NCBI GenBank assembly: GCA_025331435.1 | Contig: JAIWNI010000048.1 | Coordinates: forward strand, 1 to 64,000 | Reading direction: 5' to 3' | DNA length: 64,000 bases | DNA from: Choanephora cucurbitarum | Taxonomy: Eukaryota; Mucoromycota; Mucoromycetes; Mucorales; Choanephoraceae | Part shown: piece by piece, positions 1 through 12,000 of the stretch | How the letters are laid out: each line of letters begins with the position of its first letter | Position numbering within the stretch: the first letter of the stretch is position 1 | Position numbers and translations under genes: made by a program | Notes under the pieces: generated by a model | The model's database searches: none | What the model saw: the letters and a program-made list of their open reading frames with translations, nothing else | Told to the model about the DNA's origin: nothing

Positions 1-1508
1 GTCAACCAAGTCAAGGTGCGAATGGATCCAATGACCAAGTAACGATCATGGGCAGCTACCAGAGTTTGAATACACTGCAAACAAGAATCATCCGATGAAG
101 CCAGTTCCATCTGAACTGCAATATTTTCCAATACATCAATTGAATGACGACCTAATTCTACATGGCCTGTACTCATAGATGCCTGCAATCCTTGTAACAA
201 TAACTCTTTAACCATCGTGTGCTTGGCCAAAATAGGGATATGGCTGTTCAAGAAAGAGAAGTTGCGCAAAATATGAAGTACTTTGAGAATGATGTCTAGT
301 CCGTTTTGGTTGTGGTTGTTATTGCTGTCAGTGACCGAGATAAAAGCTGATGGTATACAGAGGTTTACTTTTTTTCCTGTCAAATCGTCTTTCTTTCCGA
401 GTGCGTTATTCGTGTCCTGATTCATCATGCTGTTCAATGTGTCAGTTGCATTATTGGGCAATGCATTTTCGGCTACGTATGCGACAAGACATGGTTGGGC
501 AAGAAAAACTAGTAGTTGTAATAAAAAAGGCGAGGCACCTAAATCGAGTTTTTCGGGAAACTCAAAAGAGATTGTCACGATTTCGTCCAAAGCCCACTCT
601 ACATCTGCCTTTTGACCAAACTGTAACGCAAACAAAATGCGATCCTTTTCAGTAAGCATATCAGATGGTAAGGATAGATTTGTTGGTGTTGGTGAAGGCG
701 AAGTGGAGGCGGGAAGAGAAGGTGACGAAGGAGCAGTACTGAAAGCTAACGTTGTATCGTCAATAGGTAAATTGCCAGCGAGTGCCGAAGTATCCACGTT
801 GAGGTTAAATAACAAAGGGTTAGCAAGTTGTTGAAGAACAGTCAAAGGATCAACACTAGAAGGCGAAATATCGGTTGAACTGTTGGCCTGGCTATTGCTC
901 GAGGCATTTGATACTGTCTTATTCTTAGTGGTGGATTTAGATGGTTTTTGGCTGGAGGATTTTAAAGTAGGTGATGTCTTTTTAATTGCTGATTTGTATG
1001 CTTTTCCTGCTAAAGTAGATGACTTATGCGCATTGGGACCAAGTAACTCTTTGGGTGGCTTCCAGTTTTTTTTCCATAACTTTTCTTCTTCCCATCCAAG
1101 CTATTCAAAGAAAATTATGTATCTTAGTATAGATCGCATAGGAGATGGATTCATATTCATGAATTACCAAGTTTCGTATGTAGACACCTTTAAGAATATA
1201 GGCACTGTTTGTGCATGTAGAAGGAAACTGAAAGATGTCCCCTACTTGCTTCCAGCCTCTATTCTTTGTTACTTCTTCAAAACCACCCGAATTGGCTACT
1301 ACTTGAAAGATTTTGTATAAGTCAAGCCTTCGGCCACCCAGCACAGGTTCGGCTTGAAGTGTAGTTCTGGTAACTGAGTTAGCCTCTCTTTTTCTTATAT
1401 GAAAATCATGTCACAATCCTACCCTTTCTCGAGATGAAATTGCTTAAGCTCTTTGATGAAGTTGACATATTCAGGTGTACGGTCTATGGTATCACGCAAC
1501 CTGGCCAT
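1..1508 (-). CDS. RSC9: ARID-domain subunit of SWI/SNF-RSC chromatin remodeller (RSC9/ARID2-like), 3' end outside window
   Basis: Nuclear DNA-binding subunit of an ATP-dependent chromatin remodeller. Exons on the minus strand: 1508-1423, 1366-1168 and 1100 to beyond position 1, with all phases matching. Residues about 5-95 form an ARID domain: a helix rich in FIKELKQFH, the core EPVLGGRRLDLYKIF, then GGFEEV and the PSTCTNSAYIL block, which is the signature of the RSC9/ARID2 branch. A long Ser/Thr/Pro-rich linker follows (about residues 115-215), then a helical armadillo-like part beginning ILFALQFGQKADVEWALDE, comparable with the ARID2 segment after its ARID. The start is the only ATG ahead of the ARID and sits downstream of a pyrimidine-rich stretch. 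The C-terminus lies past the left edge. I am confident of the family; assignment to RSC rather than SWI/SNF is inferred. Confidence 0.9.
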
Positions 1509-1744
1509 TACAATTGTAGTCTATTGTTCTCACTTTTGTGGTCGAAGGAAAGTTGAGGGAGGATGATGGATAAGGAAGGAGGGATATATGTAAAGAAAAA
1601 ATCGTTTCTTTGTCAAATTCTTTGTTATATATGGATAAGAACAAAAGAATAGAAAAAGAAAAAAAGTGCAAGTTTGATTTTTTATTTTGTGTGGCTTGTG
1701 TGATGAATTGACCAATTAAATTGATTAAACATGCAAAAAAAAAT

Positions 1745-3834
1745 CTACCAATCTTTTAAACTTGTTTGCACTCGCTTCAAAAAGATGTCCTCTACAACGG
1801 AACCCTCTTCCTGAAGTGCTTTTTGAATCCAAGGTATCCGCGAACCTAAGCTCTTGATCATTTTCTGCAATTTTGTCTCAGAGACATCCTGACGCCAATG
1901 CTCAGCAAATACAACTTTTTCGGGTGATTCCTTGTATACGTCCAATAAGGCAAACTAATCGTTTGCTAAGAATAAGTACAATATTCCATGTGTACCACAT
2001 CATTACATTACCATGCGCTCCTCTTCTTCCTTTCCTAAACAGTCGTTTTCTTTCAATTCATACACAATGCGTTTGGGTACTGGACGATCTGAGTTTAGAT
2101 TGGCCACATGGAACCAGTTGATAGCACTGGCAGAACCAGGCAAAGCAGGATCGTAGGAGCCAACGATCGCTCCTACAAAGGGCTCCACAGACATAGGATG
2201 TTCATCTCGACATAATGTCTGGTAGTTTCGTTGATTCTCGATGTCAATCAGACTAGGATCGGGTATAAAAGTAGGATGAGAGTGGTACCAGCCAACGACC
2301 TTCATGTGACGCTCTTCAATCAACTGTCGAGTCTCAATAGCACTAGTAGGATCCATCTCGACATTCACATCATTTTGTCCAGTCTCAATAGAGCGACAGG
2401 GGAATGCTTCGCGAACAGTCATTCGCATACTCTCTTTATCCCATTCTCCGGCCAGAAAGCCGATGATTTCTGTTGTCATCAGATGAGCATGGAAATCCAT
2501 AGCTAATAACACATTGGACTCTACTGTGACCTCAAATGGTTGGCAGCCTGCTGAACCTGAACCTGGTTTACCTGTAAATGGCTCGCATTTGATCATTGTC
2601 AATGGATCACTAATACATAGATTTTCTTTTTTTTTAGGAAAAGATAAAGATTTCAGAATGCTTTTTTCTTTCAACTCACTCGTTACTACTGATTTGACCA
2701 TAATTGACAGACTCGCGTTGTCTTCTTAAACGAGAGGAAGAATATGAAGTTCTTCCTTTTGCATCATAATGAGCTTCAGATCCATTGGCACTAAAAAAAC
2801 GATCACTTGAGTTTTTTTTTCTTCTTCTCCTTAGACAGAAAAAACCTACAGTGAAGTGGTTGTGGTAGACTGTGAAGGTGAAGGCGTTCTTGATGGTTTT
2901 TTCTCATTTTTCAACTCTATAATTTGCAGGTTTTGTGTCTGCTTCTCTACTGCTTTTGTTGCCTCTTCCACATCCATGGGATCATCATTAGTTGTCTTTT
3001 GTTTCTTGGCCATGGATGGTATGTCGGTACGTGAAAGATAAGGCCTAGCAGCAGAAGAAGTTGGATCAAGAGGCTTTCCAGAGAGAGTATAACCGTCTCC
3101 TGACTCTCTTACTTTGGGGGGCAAAGGAATATTATCACGGTACATCTTGATAAAATGCTTTTGAGCATGACTTCGGATTGAATTAGCATCTCGAGTAGCA
3201 ATATGTTGCTGAAGCTATCCTCTTTTTGAATCAGTCAACTAAAGCGCCTTTGTTTGAGTAAGCTCACCTTTGTCCAATCTCTGCCAAACAATTCAAGGCC
3301 TTCTAAAAAGTTCTTTTCCTCCAATTCAGTATAAACACCAGTGTTGTGTCCCTCAGGAACAGGCTTTCTGGGCTTCTTGCTGACCGTCTCTTTCTTTTCC
3401 TTCTTCTCTGTCTTGGCTGATTCCTCTTCTACTTTTTCTGCTTCTCCTTTTTCTGTTTCTGTTTCTTTCTCGACAACGGCCTCCTTTTGAGGAACACTCG
3501 CCTTCTTTTTACGGCCTCTTTTACCTTGAAAGACATATTAGCACGAGTTAACACGAACAAAAAAATAGGTATTATCGTTACCTGTGCTTATCTTGGATCC
3601 ATATTTCTTTCGTGGATTAAAATCGTCCTCTGAGTTCTCCTCATAACTATCGTCGTACTCTTCATGGACGTGATATGGATCATAGGCTCTACTGTCGTTA
3701 TTGTATTCAGCATAGTAGCCTTCGTTTCCTTGTATCATGGCGTCTTCAGCTAAAAGTTGTGCAATCAAGGCAGAACTCATTTCTTCTTCTTTATCCTTAG
3801 AAATTGCTTGTTCCTTGTCTTTCTTGTTTGTCAT
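1745..3834 (-). CDS. Myb/SANT plus MPN(JAMM) histone H2A deubiquitinase, MYSM1-like
   Basis: Predicted zinc isopeptidase that removes ubiquitin from chromatin, probably histone H2A. Six exons (3834-3582, 3524-3268, 3214-2850, 2790-2680, 2609-2012, 1954-1745) give 597 residues with consistent phases. After an acidic N-terminus and a Lys/Glu-rich stretch, residues about 153-191 form a SHAQKHF-type Myb domain (WTKLQQHIATRD, then SIRSHAQKHF). Residues about 350-500 form an MPN domain with a complete JAMM site: Glu376, His438, His440 and Asp451, in the context HSHPTFIPDPSLID. This Myb-plus-JAMM order is that of animal MYSM1. The SWIRM domain that MYSM1 carries between them is not recognisable: the roughly 100-residue linker is low complexity. 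An in-frame ATG at 3858 is an alternative start. The gene lies 236 bp downstream-to-start from the ARID gene on the same strand. Confidence 0.88.
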
Positions 3835-4162
3835 AACTGAACAATAGAACGCGCTCAAAGTATAGTGTGAGTGATAGAGAAAAATATATATAGCTACAAG
3901 TTAGATGGAAAATTCACGCCCAAGCAAAGAAAAAATTACACAAAACAATGGCCAATCAAATTTCTTATTATGAAACAAAGTAGAAGGCTAAAACCAGGTA
4001 CATCCAAAGCCATAAATAAAAAAACACTAATGCTTTCTTCTATTTTATTAAAGCATCATTTGTCGAATACCTAATAAACGTACTGAGGAGAGTAGAATTG
4101 AGAAGGGTAGGCTTTTTGAATAGGTGTTTGTTATGTGCAAATATAAGAAGTAATGAAACAAA
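3835..4162. other. Short intergenic region, MYSM1-like promoter and INTS5 3' flank
   Basis: These 328 bases lie between the stop of the Integrator-5-like gene and the ATG of the deubiquitinase, both on the minus strand. The stretch is A/T-rich and must hold the upstream gene's poly(A) region and the downstream promoter. I see no further gene. Confidence 0.5.
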
Positions 4163-7100
4163 TCAGGTTAAAGACAAATTCTGCATAGCCTCTGAAAGTG
4201 CTAAATGCCACTGTGGTGCTTTTTCTAATACTCTAATACGATGATCACATATAGCCAGTAATCTCTTTTTACATACTTGATTTAATTCCTCGTTGTCGTT
4301 TTCTGGTTTAGTTTGTGCTTTGATACCTGGAATATGATGAGAGGAAGATCGACAGAAATAATACCAAACAACTCGGAACAGAATATCACCCAAATCTTTA
4401 GCTGCCATAAATGGAAACAATTGATATGTATTCACTAAGAAAGTAGGCAGTATCTGGTATTTATGATTGAAAGGATCAGTCAACAACATAACACGATTTT
4501 CTTTCTTTCTAACTTACAGGTTTTAACAACAAGACAAGACGAGTTGTTTCTTCCAATTGAGTGGCAAAACTCAATGTAGTAGGTACATTTGCTACTTCCT
4601 TCATGTGCCAAAACACAATAAAATAGACCAACACGCCTCGCATTATATCTCTTGTTTGTGTATGGTCATACTTTTCAAATATAAGAAATAAAATGGGATG
4701 ATCCTTAAAGGCACTACCAATAACAATATCGCTTTGATGAGGCAAGTTCATCGGTAAAACATCATCATAACTATTGAGTGCTACTGACTTGGGCTGCCAG
4801 TGGCGACAGAGATGAGCTAAAAAGTGATCGCTCACAGAAGATGGTAGATCATCAAAGAGAGAGGCAGTGCGTTGAATGTTATCCACATAAATCAAGTCGC
4901 GCATATCCTTTTGATTCTGGCTCGAGAGCTGTATAGTTGTGATAAACTGAGGCGGTTTAGTCAATTGTGCTGAGCTTAGAGAGGGCATAGGTTGTATAAC
5001 TTGATCCAGTAAGCTTTGTCGATCGAGTTGCATAGAAGTTGTGTCTACGGAAGGAAAGATCTCTAAGGCACCACCCAAGATACAATCTATAGCAAAACAA
5101 CTGATTGTTTTGGCCAGTTCATTATTTTGACAACATTGAGAGACTAAGATGAAACAAAGAATAACAATGAGAATGCTACTATCAAACATATTTAACAGAG
5201 GATGACTCACTCAATTTTTGTTGTTCCTCAATGATATGTGTCTCATCCTGCTGACTTAATCGAACATAGCGACCTTTCATGTGCCTAAACCAAGCATCCA
5301 TCAGCAGTTTTGAAACAACAGGATACTCTTCTACTGAGATATGTTGCCAAAATCGAGAATGACAGAGTACACGATAGCCCATAACCCTACACTCGATAGA
5401 AGGATGATTCAAGAACAAAAGAGAGACTTGGCGCCAATGACCTACAATATATTGTTGGAAAGCACTGAATCCCGGTTTGTCTTGCTCTGAAGATCCAAAC
5501 AGCATAGCCAAGTTGCTCAGGATTTTCTCAATATTGACAGAGCCTTCATTGTCAACAATATGCATTGCAATGGCTTTTGAGAAGATATTTTCAAGCACCA
5601 ACCTTTCAAATAAATCATTGTATTAAATTCTCTGTCTCTCTTCTCCATTGTTGATATAAACTTACTGAAATAAACCTGGCCATTTGCTTTCTGCTGATGA
5701 AACAAAGTGCAATACTAGATATCGAACACCTACAGCAGCAGCTTCGTCAGCGGGTTGATCAATTCGAGTAATCAGTTGAACAAGCATGTTGATAGTATCT
5801 TCCCTAGCATCTCGCTTGTTTTCACTCAGTACTTCCAATTGTAATAAAAATAAGGGTATTTGAAGATCATTGGTGCCCCTAGCAGGTTTTTTAGAAGTCG
5901 AAAACAAGCTAATGGCCCATTCGATTAGGTCAATTGAAGAAGGCTTTAGATCCAGCTGTTCAAATGAAGGTTTCAACGTATCAATCAATGATCGACCATC
6001 ACCTGTCTAAAATGAAGGATGACATCAGTATCCCAAAACATGTGAAATACTGGATCATTTTGATTACCGGAACGAGATGCTTAAGATTCAAGCGAGGATC
6101 ATGAATCAATGTATCTAACATGATAGCCACATCAATAGCATGCTGCATAAAGAGTCCTTTTTGTTCAAATGCGATTGTCTTTAACCACAGAGGGAAGATA
6201 TCAGATACAGGCTGGAGTGTATCATCAATGCGGATCATGGATTGTTGATGTGTTCGCTCGAAATCAAACAAAGTACCTGCATTTTCATCTTCATATAACA
6301 ATCTAAACAAAGCAGGCCAAGATTCTTAAAACCAGAGACAAAGTTAAACTCAAGTCTTGATCTCCAAAATGCTTTAGAATACCATACCTTCAAATAAAAT
6401 GACCGATGTCTTTGGTAAGAACAGAATATAAGATAAAGTAAAACGTTGCAAGTCTAAGGCATAAACAGTGAATAATTTGCTATAGCGTCTAGTATCTTGT
6501 AAATGTGTCTTTTACCTGTCGAAAAAGGCTGCTGTGGTTGTTGAATCCAATCAAGATAGTCACGTAACAGCTGAAGAACAGAATTGACTACAATTTCTTT
6601 ATGCTGAGGATTGGAGTCTAGTAGATGGGTAAAAAGAGAATTGCTTATATATACGAGGTTTTGTTGTTTCTGTTCCAAAGTGCTTCTTGTATTGTTGTAT
6701 CAGTTTCCTTCTCTGTTTTTATATATATCGAATTTCTTACTGACCTGATAGTGGATCCCAAATAAGGATTACTGTAGGAAGCACCATAAAGCACAGATAG
6801 TTGATGCATTCGGCAAGTGACATTCTGAGGTAATTTCTGGCCAATTAGACAGAGCAACCAGACCATTTGACTTGGTTCTTCTAGTATATGCTTTTATATA
6901 CAATCACTTAATATGGTCGTTAGCATGATTTGAGGCTATGTCGTCTTACATTGATTAGTGTGTCAAGTGAGCTAAAATAGAGAAAACATAAGTTTGAATT
7001 GAAAGAACTCAATCAGCGTTTACTTTGTGTTATCAAGAGTAGCTTCAAATAGAATAATGTCTTTGATCAAATCTAATAAGGCTTCATAAACAGGATCTGT

Positions 7101-7422
7101 CATTTCTAAAATAAAAAAAAAGCATGGATAGTTGAAAAACGAATCAAAAAGAAGAATTATCTAAAGACATACGCTTCTGTAGTTTCACTTTCTTTGCTTT
7201 TAAAGTATTATAAATCCACTTGCAAAGAAAGTTAGCAACCTCAAAGAAGTCAACTCAAGAAGAGCTTACAATAGTTATTTCAATAGCATCATGGCTAATA
7301 TATCTCTTTAGTTTTCGAACGCCAAGCACTAAAGGCTTTTGATTTTCGTCTAATCGGGCACTTGTTTGGCATGATAAAACAGCATTTGCTAAAGCCAAAA
7401 GTTCTTTAGATAAAGATGTCAT
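4163..7422 (-). CDS. INTS5: Integrator complex subunit 5 homologue
   Basis: Predicted scaffold subunit of Integrator, the nuclear complex that cleaves and terminates nascent RNA polymerase II transcripts in animals. Twelve exons (7422-7270, 7218-7173, 7105-7024, 6971-6950, 6890-6745, 6685-6516, 6453-6388, 6324-6068, 6006-5666, 5602-5211, 5143-4518, 4453-4163) give 863 residues; every phase closes. The protein is all-helical without catalytic motifs. By recalled comparison with human INTS5 (1019 residues), conserved blocks occur in the same order: the N-terminal helix pair, the KPPQF block (621-625), an F-K-x-x-P-x-L-F block (704-711), the RGVL...FW helix, and LLKP followed by LPTFL near 765-773. 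The first ATG of this frame matches the human N-terminus and follows a pyrimidine tract. The exon 6 acceptor could shift by one codon. An unrelated helical-repeat protein is the alternative. Confidence 0.72.
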
Positions 7423-8059
7423 ACAAGTGTGATTAAAGAAAAAAAAATAGAAGGAAAGGAGGAAAGAAAGACGTGAATCGGCTATCTAATTTAAATTCAT
7501 ATTGAATCACAAACGTCACAAGAGGTTTAATGGAGGGCAGATATTTTGAGTGTCCTAGAGTTTTAATCAAGACTCTCAAGTTACCTTGGTGGGGTCCGTT
7601 CGGAATGTGTTCTTGAATCAAGGCCAACTGCATTAGCAAGAGGTCAACAAGACCAAGGGCTGTAGATGACGTCCATCGAACAATTCATTCCGTCTGGTGA
7701 AGGTAAGGATTTTAAAGACGAAAGAACAAAGTAGTATACAGCTTTCTGGACACCCAAGTATCCGACACTGATTTAATGTATTCAAGCATTAATACATTTT
7801 AAGCATATAACCACTCGCTAACCTACTTTTGAAACTATCACTCATAACCAAGAAAAAAAAAGAGAATGCCTTTTTGCAGGCTATCATTTCCAACTTGACT
7901 AGCATCATATACTCTCGACCTTACCAATGTTCTCCCTCCTTTTCTTTTTTATTTTAAACCCATAGTGTAAGCAAAGTTTTTTTTTCTGCACTTGAAATAA
8001 GCTGGCTTTTCTCTCTTTTTTTGTTTTTTCTTTCTTTATAAGTTTTCATTAATTGCACC
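7423..8059. promoter_or_regulatory. Divergent promoter region between INTS5-like and RRM/zinc-finger genes
   Basis: The region separates two divergently transcribed genes. Both ends carry pyrimidine tracts reading toward the respective ATG (minus-strand T/C run at 7433-7470; plus-strand T-rich run at 7975-8045). The middle, 7433-7690, has an open minus-strand frame that is discussed as a finding. No clear TATA element was seen. Confidence 0.45.
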
Positions 8060-9093
8060 ATGTCTAGTTCAAGAGAAGAAGAAAGAGGTTATCACCGATG
8101 TAAATAAGATCCCTTCTCTTTCCTTTCTCCTATATGTAAAGATTTTTGTTATTCATCTATTTCTTAAAACAAACCCTCTGCAAAAAAAAAGATGATCGCG
8201 ATGGTGGTGATAGAGATCGAGGTTACGGAAGACCCTCCAATCGTCCATATCAAGATTCTAGACATAAACCCATGGTGAATGAGAATGGTAATTAGTGAGA
8301 AAAGCATAGTTTTCTCTAAGTACTGACCCATTGTTTAAGGTATGCACACTATTGAAGATACAGTTTACATCACCAACTTGCCACAAGATGTGACAGAAGA
8401 GAAACTTGCTGCTCATTTTGGATCGATTGGGATCATTAAGACAGATAAGAAGCTGAGAAAGCCCAAGAGTAAGATCTAAAAGCCCGTCTGCTATATAACT
8501 CATCTTGTCCATAGTCTGGATCTACCTTGACAAATCAACTCAATTGCCCAAGGGCGATGGTAAAAACAACATCTCTTGAAACCCTGCCTAAATGACTGAC
8601 TTATATTTGTTACAGCTACACTTACTTACGATGACCCCCCTTCTGCTGATGCTGCTATTGAGTGGTTTGGAGGCAAGGAATTCATGGGCAATATCATTCA
8701 AGTCAGTAAGGCAGAAAGAAAAATGCCAGGTAAAATATTCTATATGTGTATAAGGAAAACGAAATTCTGAGATCGATATTTTATAGCAGAAAGAGGTGGT
8801 TTCCGTGGAAACAGTCGAGGCGGCTATCGTGGTGGTAGTGGCGGTGGTAGTAGTGGCCCTATGGGTGGTAACAGTGGTGGTAATAGTGAACCCAGAGAAG
8901 GTGACTGGTCATGCGAAAAGTAAGTGAGCAATCCCCTGAAAGAAGATTTTGTGCTAACCTGTTTATAAGGTGTGGTGCAAGCAACTTCTCAAGAAGAAAC
9001 GAATGTTTCAAATGCCACGCTCAAAAGTCGACTAGAAAGAGCTACGGTCGCCGTGAAGAGCGTAGACATGATAGAAGAGACCGCCCTTATTAA
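8060..9093 (+). CDS. RRM and RanBP2-type zinc-finger RNA-binding protein (FUS/TAF15/Cabeza type)
   Basis: Nuclear RNA-binding protein of the FET/FUS architecture, expected to act in transcription and pre-mRNA processing. Seven exons (8060-8099, 8192-8287, 8340-8468, 8515-8559, 8616-8729, 8787-8919, 8970-9093) give 226 residues. An Arg/Asp-rich N-terminus precedes one RRM (about 52-138) with RNP2-like VYITNLP and a degenerate RNP1-like strand (ATLTYDDP). A Gly-rich RGG stretch follows ([12 protein letters not shown] and GGSGGGSSG). A RanBP2 zinc finger comes next with Cys ligands in WSCEKC and ECFKC, and an Arg-rich tail after it. This RRM-RGG-zinc-finger order matches animal TAF15/FUS, but the long Gln/Tyr-rich N-terminal domain of those proteins is missing. 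Plant TAF15b-like and ZRANB2-like proteins are more distant alternatives. Confidence 0.9.
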
Positions 9094-12000
9094 ATTCGGT
9101 TTTGATATTAAAGATGATGATTCTTCCTTATCTTTGCTTGACTGTAACTTTGTCAAGATAGGTGGCCCAGAGATTTGATGGGCAACAAGAGAGTTTAAAG
9201 AAGGGAGAGGGGGAGTAAGAGACAAACTTGACTGAAACGGTTTCTATTCCGAGACAAAGAATAGAAAGGAGAGTCATGGTACCAATTGACTTTGGTGTTT
9301 GTCGCCCAACAAATAATAGTTTCTCCTTTCAAGGAAAAGGTGTGAGATGACAAAGTTTTTTTTTTTTTTAGTTTGGGTTTCTTTCAGCCGGCTGCTATGC
9401 TCCTAAATTGGCTCGTGCAAAATGAAACTCTAACGAATATATTGCATCAAATCCAAGCTGTACTTGGCATGCTTGAACTGATTTATCGTATGATTATCTC
9501 TCACTCATACAGGATGCTTTCTCTCTCAACGTCAGACGGCACCTTAGCTCCTTATTTTTTACCTACAACTTACCAAGGACTCAAAGATGCTGTATCAATA
9601 CAGAATCAGACATACCTAAACGCACAAGTATTGTAGTTCTTATGGACAGATAGAACGTTTTTGATCCTGAAAGAATATAGTTGCATAGCCGGTAGATATT
9701 ACTATAATAGCCCTGACGCTTACTTAAAAAAGAATCCTTAAAGTACTAAAACGATAGGTTTATATCCAGAAACATGTTTACATAAGCACATTTTGGTGAT
9801 GAAGATGCGGTTTCAGTACTATTGCCAACAAAAGAAGTATCTTTTTTGATATTTTGGGCACACATACTAACCAATTCAAAACGACAAGTCGGTACCTATT
9901 GACAGATTTTTCCAATTGATAAATGGGATTGAGCTTTTATTCAAAACAAACATGTATTGAGTACAAAAATGTGGATATTTGCTAATATAAGAATGGCTCA
10001 AGCACCTGAAGCTCAGTCATGACATTTGAAAAAAACAAAAAGCGTCATACAGCATAAAAATATACCCTAAAATTAGGGGAAATAACTAATTCAAGTTCAT
10101 TAAATGAATGAAACGAACTGGTATCTCGAAATGTGGAGGTTGCCTATTTACGCCACTTGCTTCTATGCTTTTCCTTTTGTTTGAGTAGTTTCTTGAGAAA
10201 TATAGACAAAAAAAAACAGAAATGAAAGGTTGCCTTCAAGTCTAGACATTATCTAATGAAGAACAAAAGCAAGCATAAAGAGCTTGACTTTTGTTTTTTT
10301 TTTATTTCATCAAACCAACTACCCTGCTCTTCTTCTTCAAAGCTTCAGCTTTTAGAATGAATGTAATGCATTGCGAAGTACTCTTTGTTTTTTATTTTTC
10401 ATCTCTTACTTCATGTGTAACAACTATGATTGAACGATAGCTCACTCAATAAATGTTTGTCAGGAAGAAGTACATGAATGTTTTTTATCGTATAAAAAGG
10501 TTTGACCAATTCATATGTGATATAAAAGAGAGAGAGAAAATCAAACATTTAAATAGAAGAAAACAGTATGCAAGTTTGGCTCATATGTTTTTGCTAAATT
10601 GCTCTAATTGAAAGCGTGCCTTCTTTTTCTTACATTGACTATATATCATTCAGTGCTAATGAACTTATTCAAGTTAGACACAGATAGGCATTCGAGAACA
10701 AAAGGCTGAGTCAGAGTAACACTATTTTTTTACGCACGTTCCTTCTTATCGTAAGAAAGCTACGCTTCTCTTTTGCCATTTAGAATTTGAGGTCGCCTGA
10801 GGCAATCTATTTCAGGAAGCAAAGATTGAAAGATGTAATTGTAATCGTCATATGCATGACTAACCTGAAACTAATCACGCTGAACATTTTATTGTCTATG
10901 AGTAAAATTTTGCTCTATCTCAGCAGTGAAAAAGAAATACAGAATTAGGTAAGTTATGCCGCTTGCATAAACTTGACTAGCAGAGAAAGAAAAGGAAAGC
11001 TATAATGCTCTTGTTGTGTTTCCATTCGACATTATCTTTCTCTTTTGTATATACGTTGCCTCCGATCTTATTTAGATACCTGGGATTTGTTTGTTACAAA
11101 AAGATCTTCGGTTTGTATGCTGCAGGTTGAATACCCAAAAATATCTATAGGCGTCTCTCCCCCCCCCCTTTACTCTCTTTCTCTCTGTCTCCTTCAGCTG
11201 ACAATTTCCTGTCTTACCTTATTGTACGGTTGATAAAGAAAATGAATCTCAGCATTTATAGGCCATAGTGATCTTGTCATTGACATCATTAAGACAGCCT
11301 CTAAATAGAATGTTCTTTTTTGTAAAAGTTTCTCTGCCTAGAATGATATCAAAGCTCTTTTATATTGATAGTTTTCTTTCAGTTTCTTTACTCGTGAATT
11401 ACACAACTCTAATCCTTCAATTATACACCAGTAAGTTTTTTTTTCTTTTCGGAAAGTGGTGTATTTATGGAGTCATGGCTGCAAATAAACCAAATGGAAA
11501 AAGGGTAAATCAGGAAATGGAGACTTGCCTAATATGGTAATCAATTATTGATTCTTTTTGCCACAAACAAGCAACACCACGAGATGATTTAATCACAAGT
11601 GGTCATTCCTTTTAAACACTCTCCTTAAAAGTTAGAATCCACCCTTTGCACTACCCAGACACACACCTTTTACGTTCTCTCTTGATTACCCCACCTATCT
11701 ATGTAGCCAAATCTTATGCTTGCCCTCCTCTCGCCCACTCGCTCTCCTTCTTATATGACAAAAAAGATATTGTAGCGGGCTTTTTGTATTTAAGGAGAAA
11801 TTCATTATGATTGGTGACCAACGAGAGTATTGCTTTTTAAGGCTTTTCAACCGATTTTTTCAATAACTTTATTGTATGAGTGTGCTAAAATGCTAAAATT
11901 GTGCTTCTTTTGTGCATTTCTTTTTCTTTTTTTAATCATCAATTCTATCTATATTTTCTGCTTCTTTTCTCTCTCTCCCTTCTTTTCTTTTTTTTTTTCT

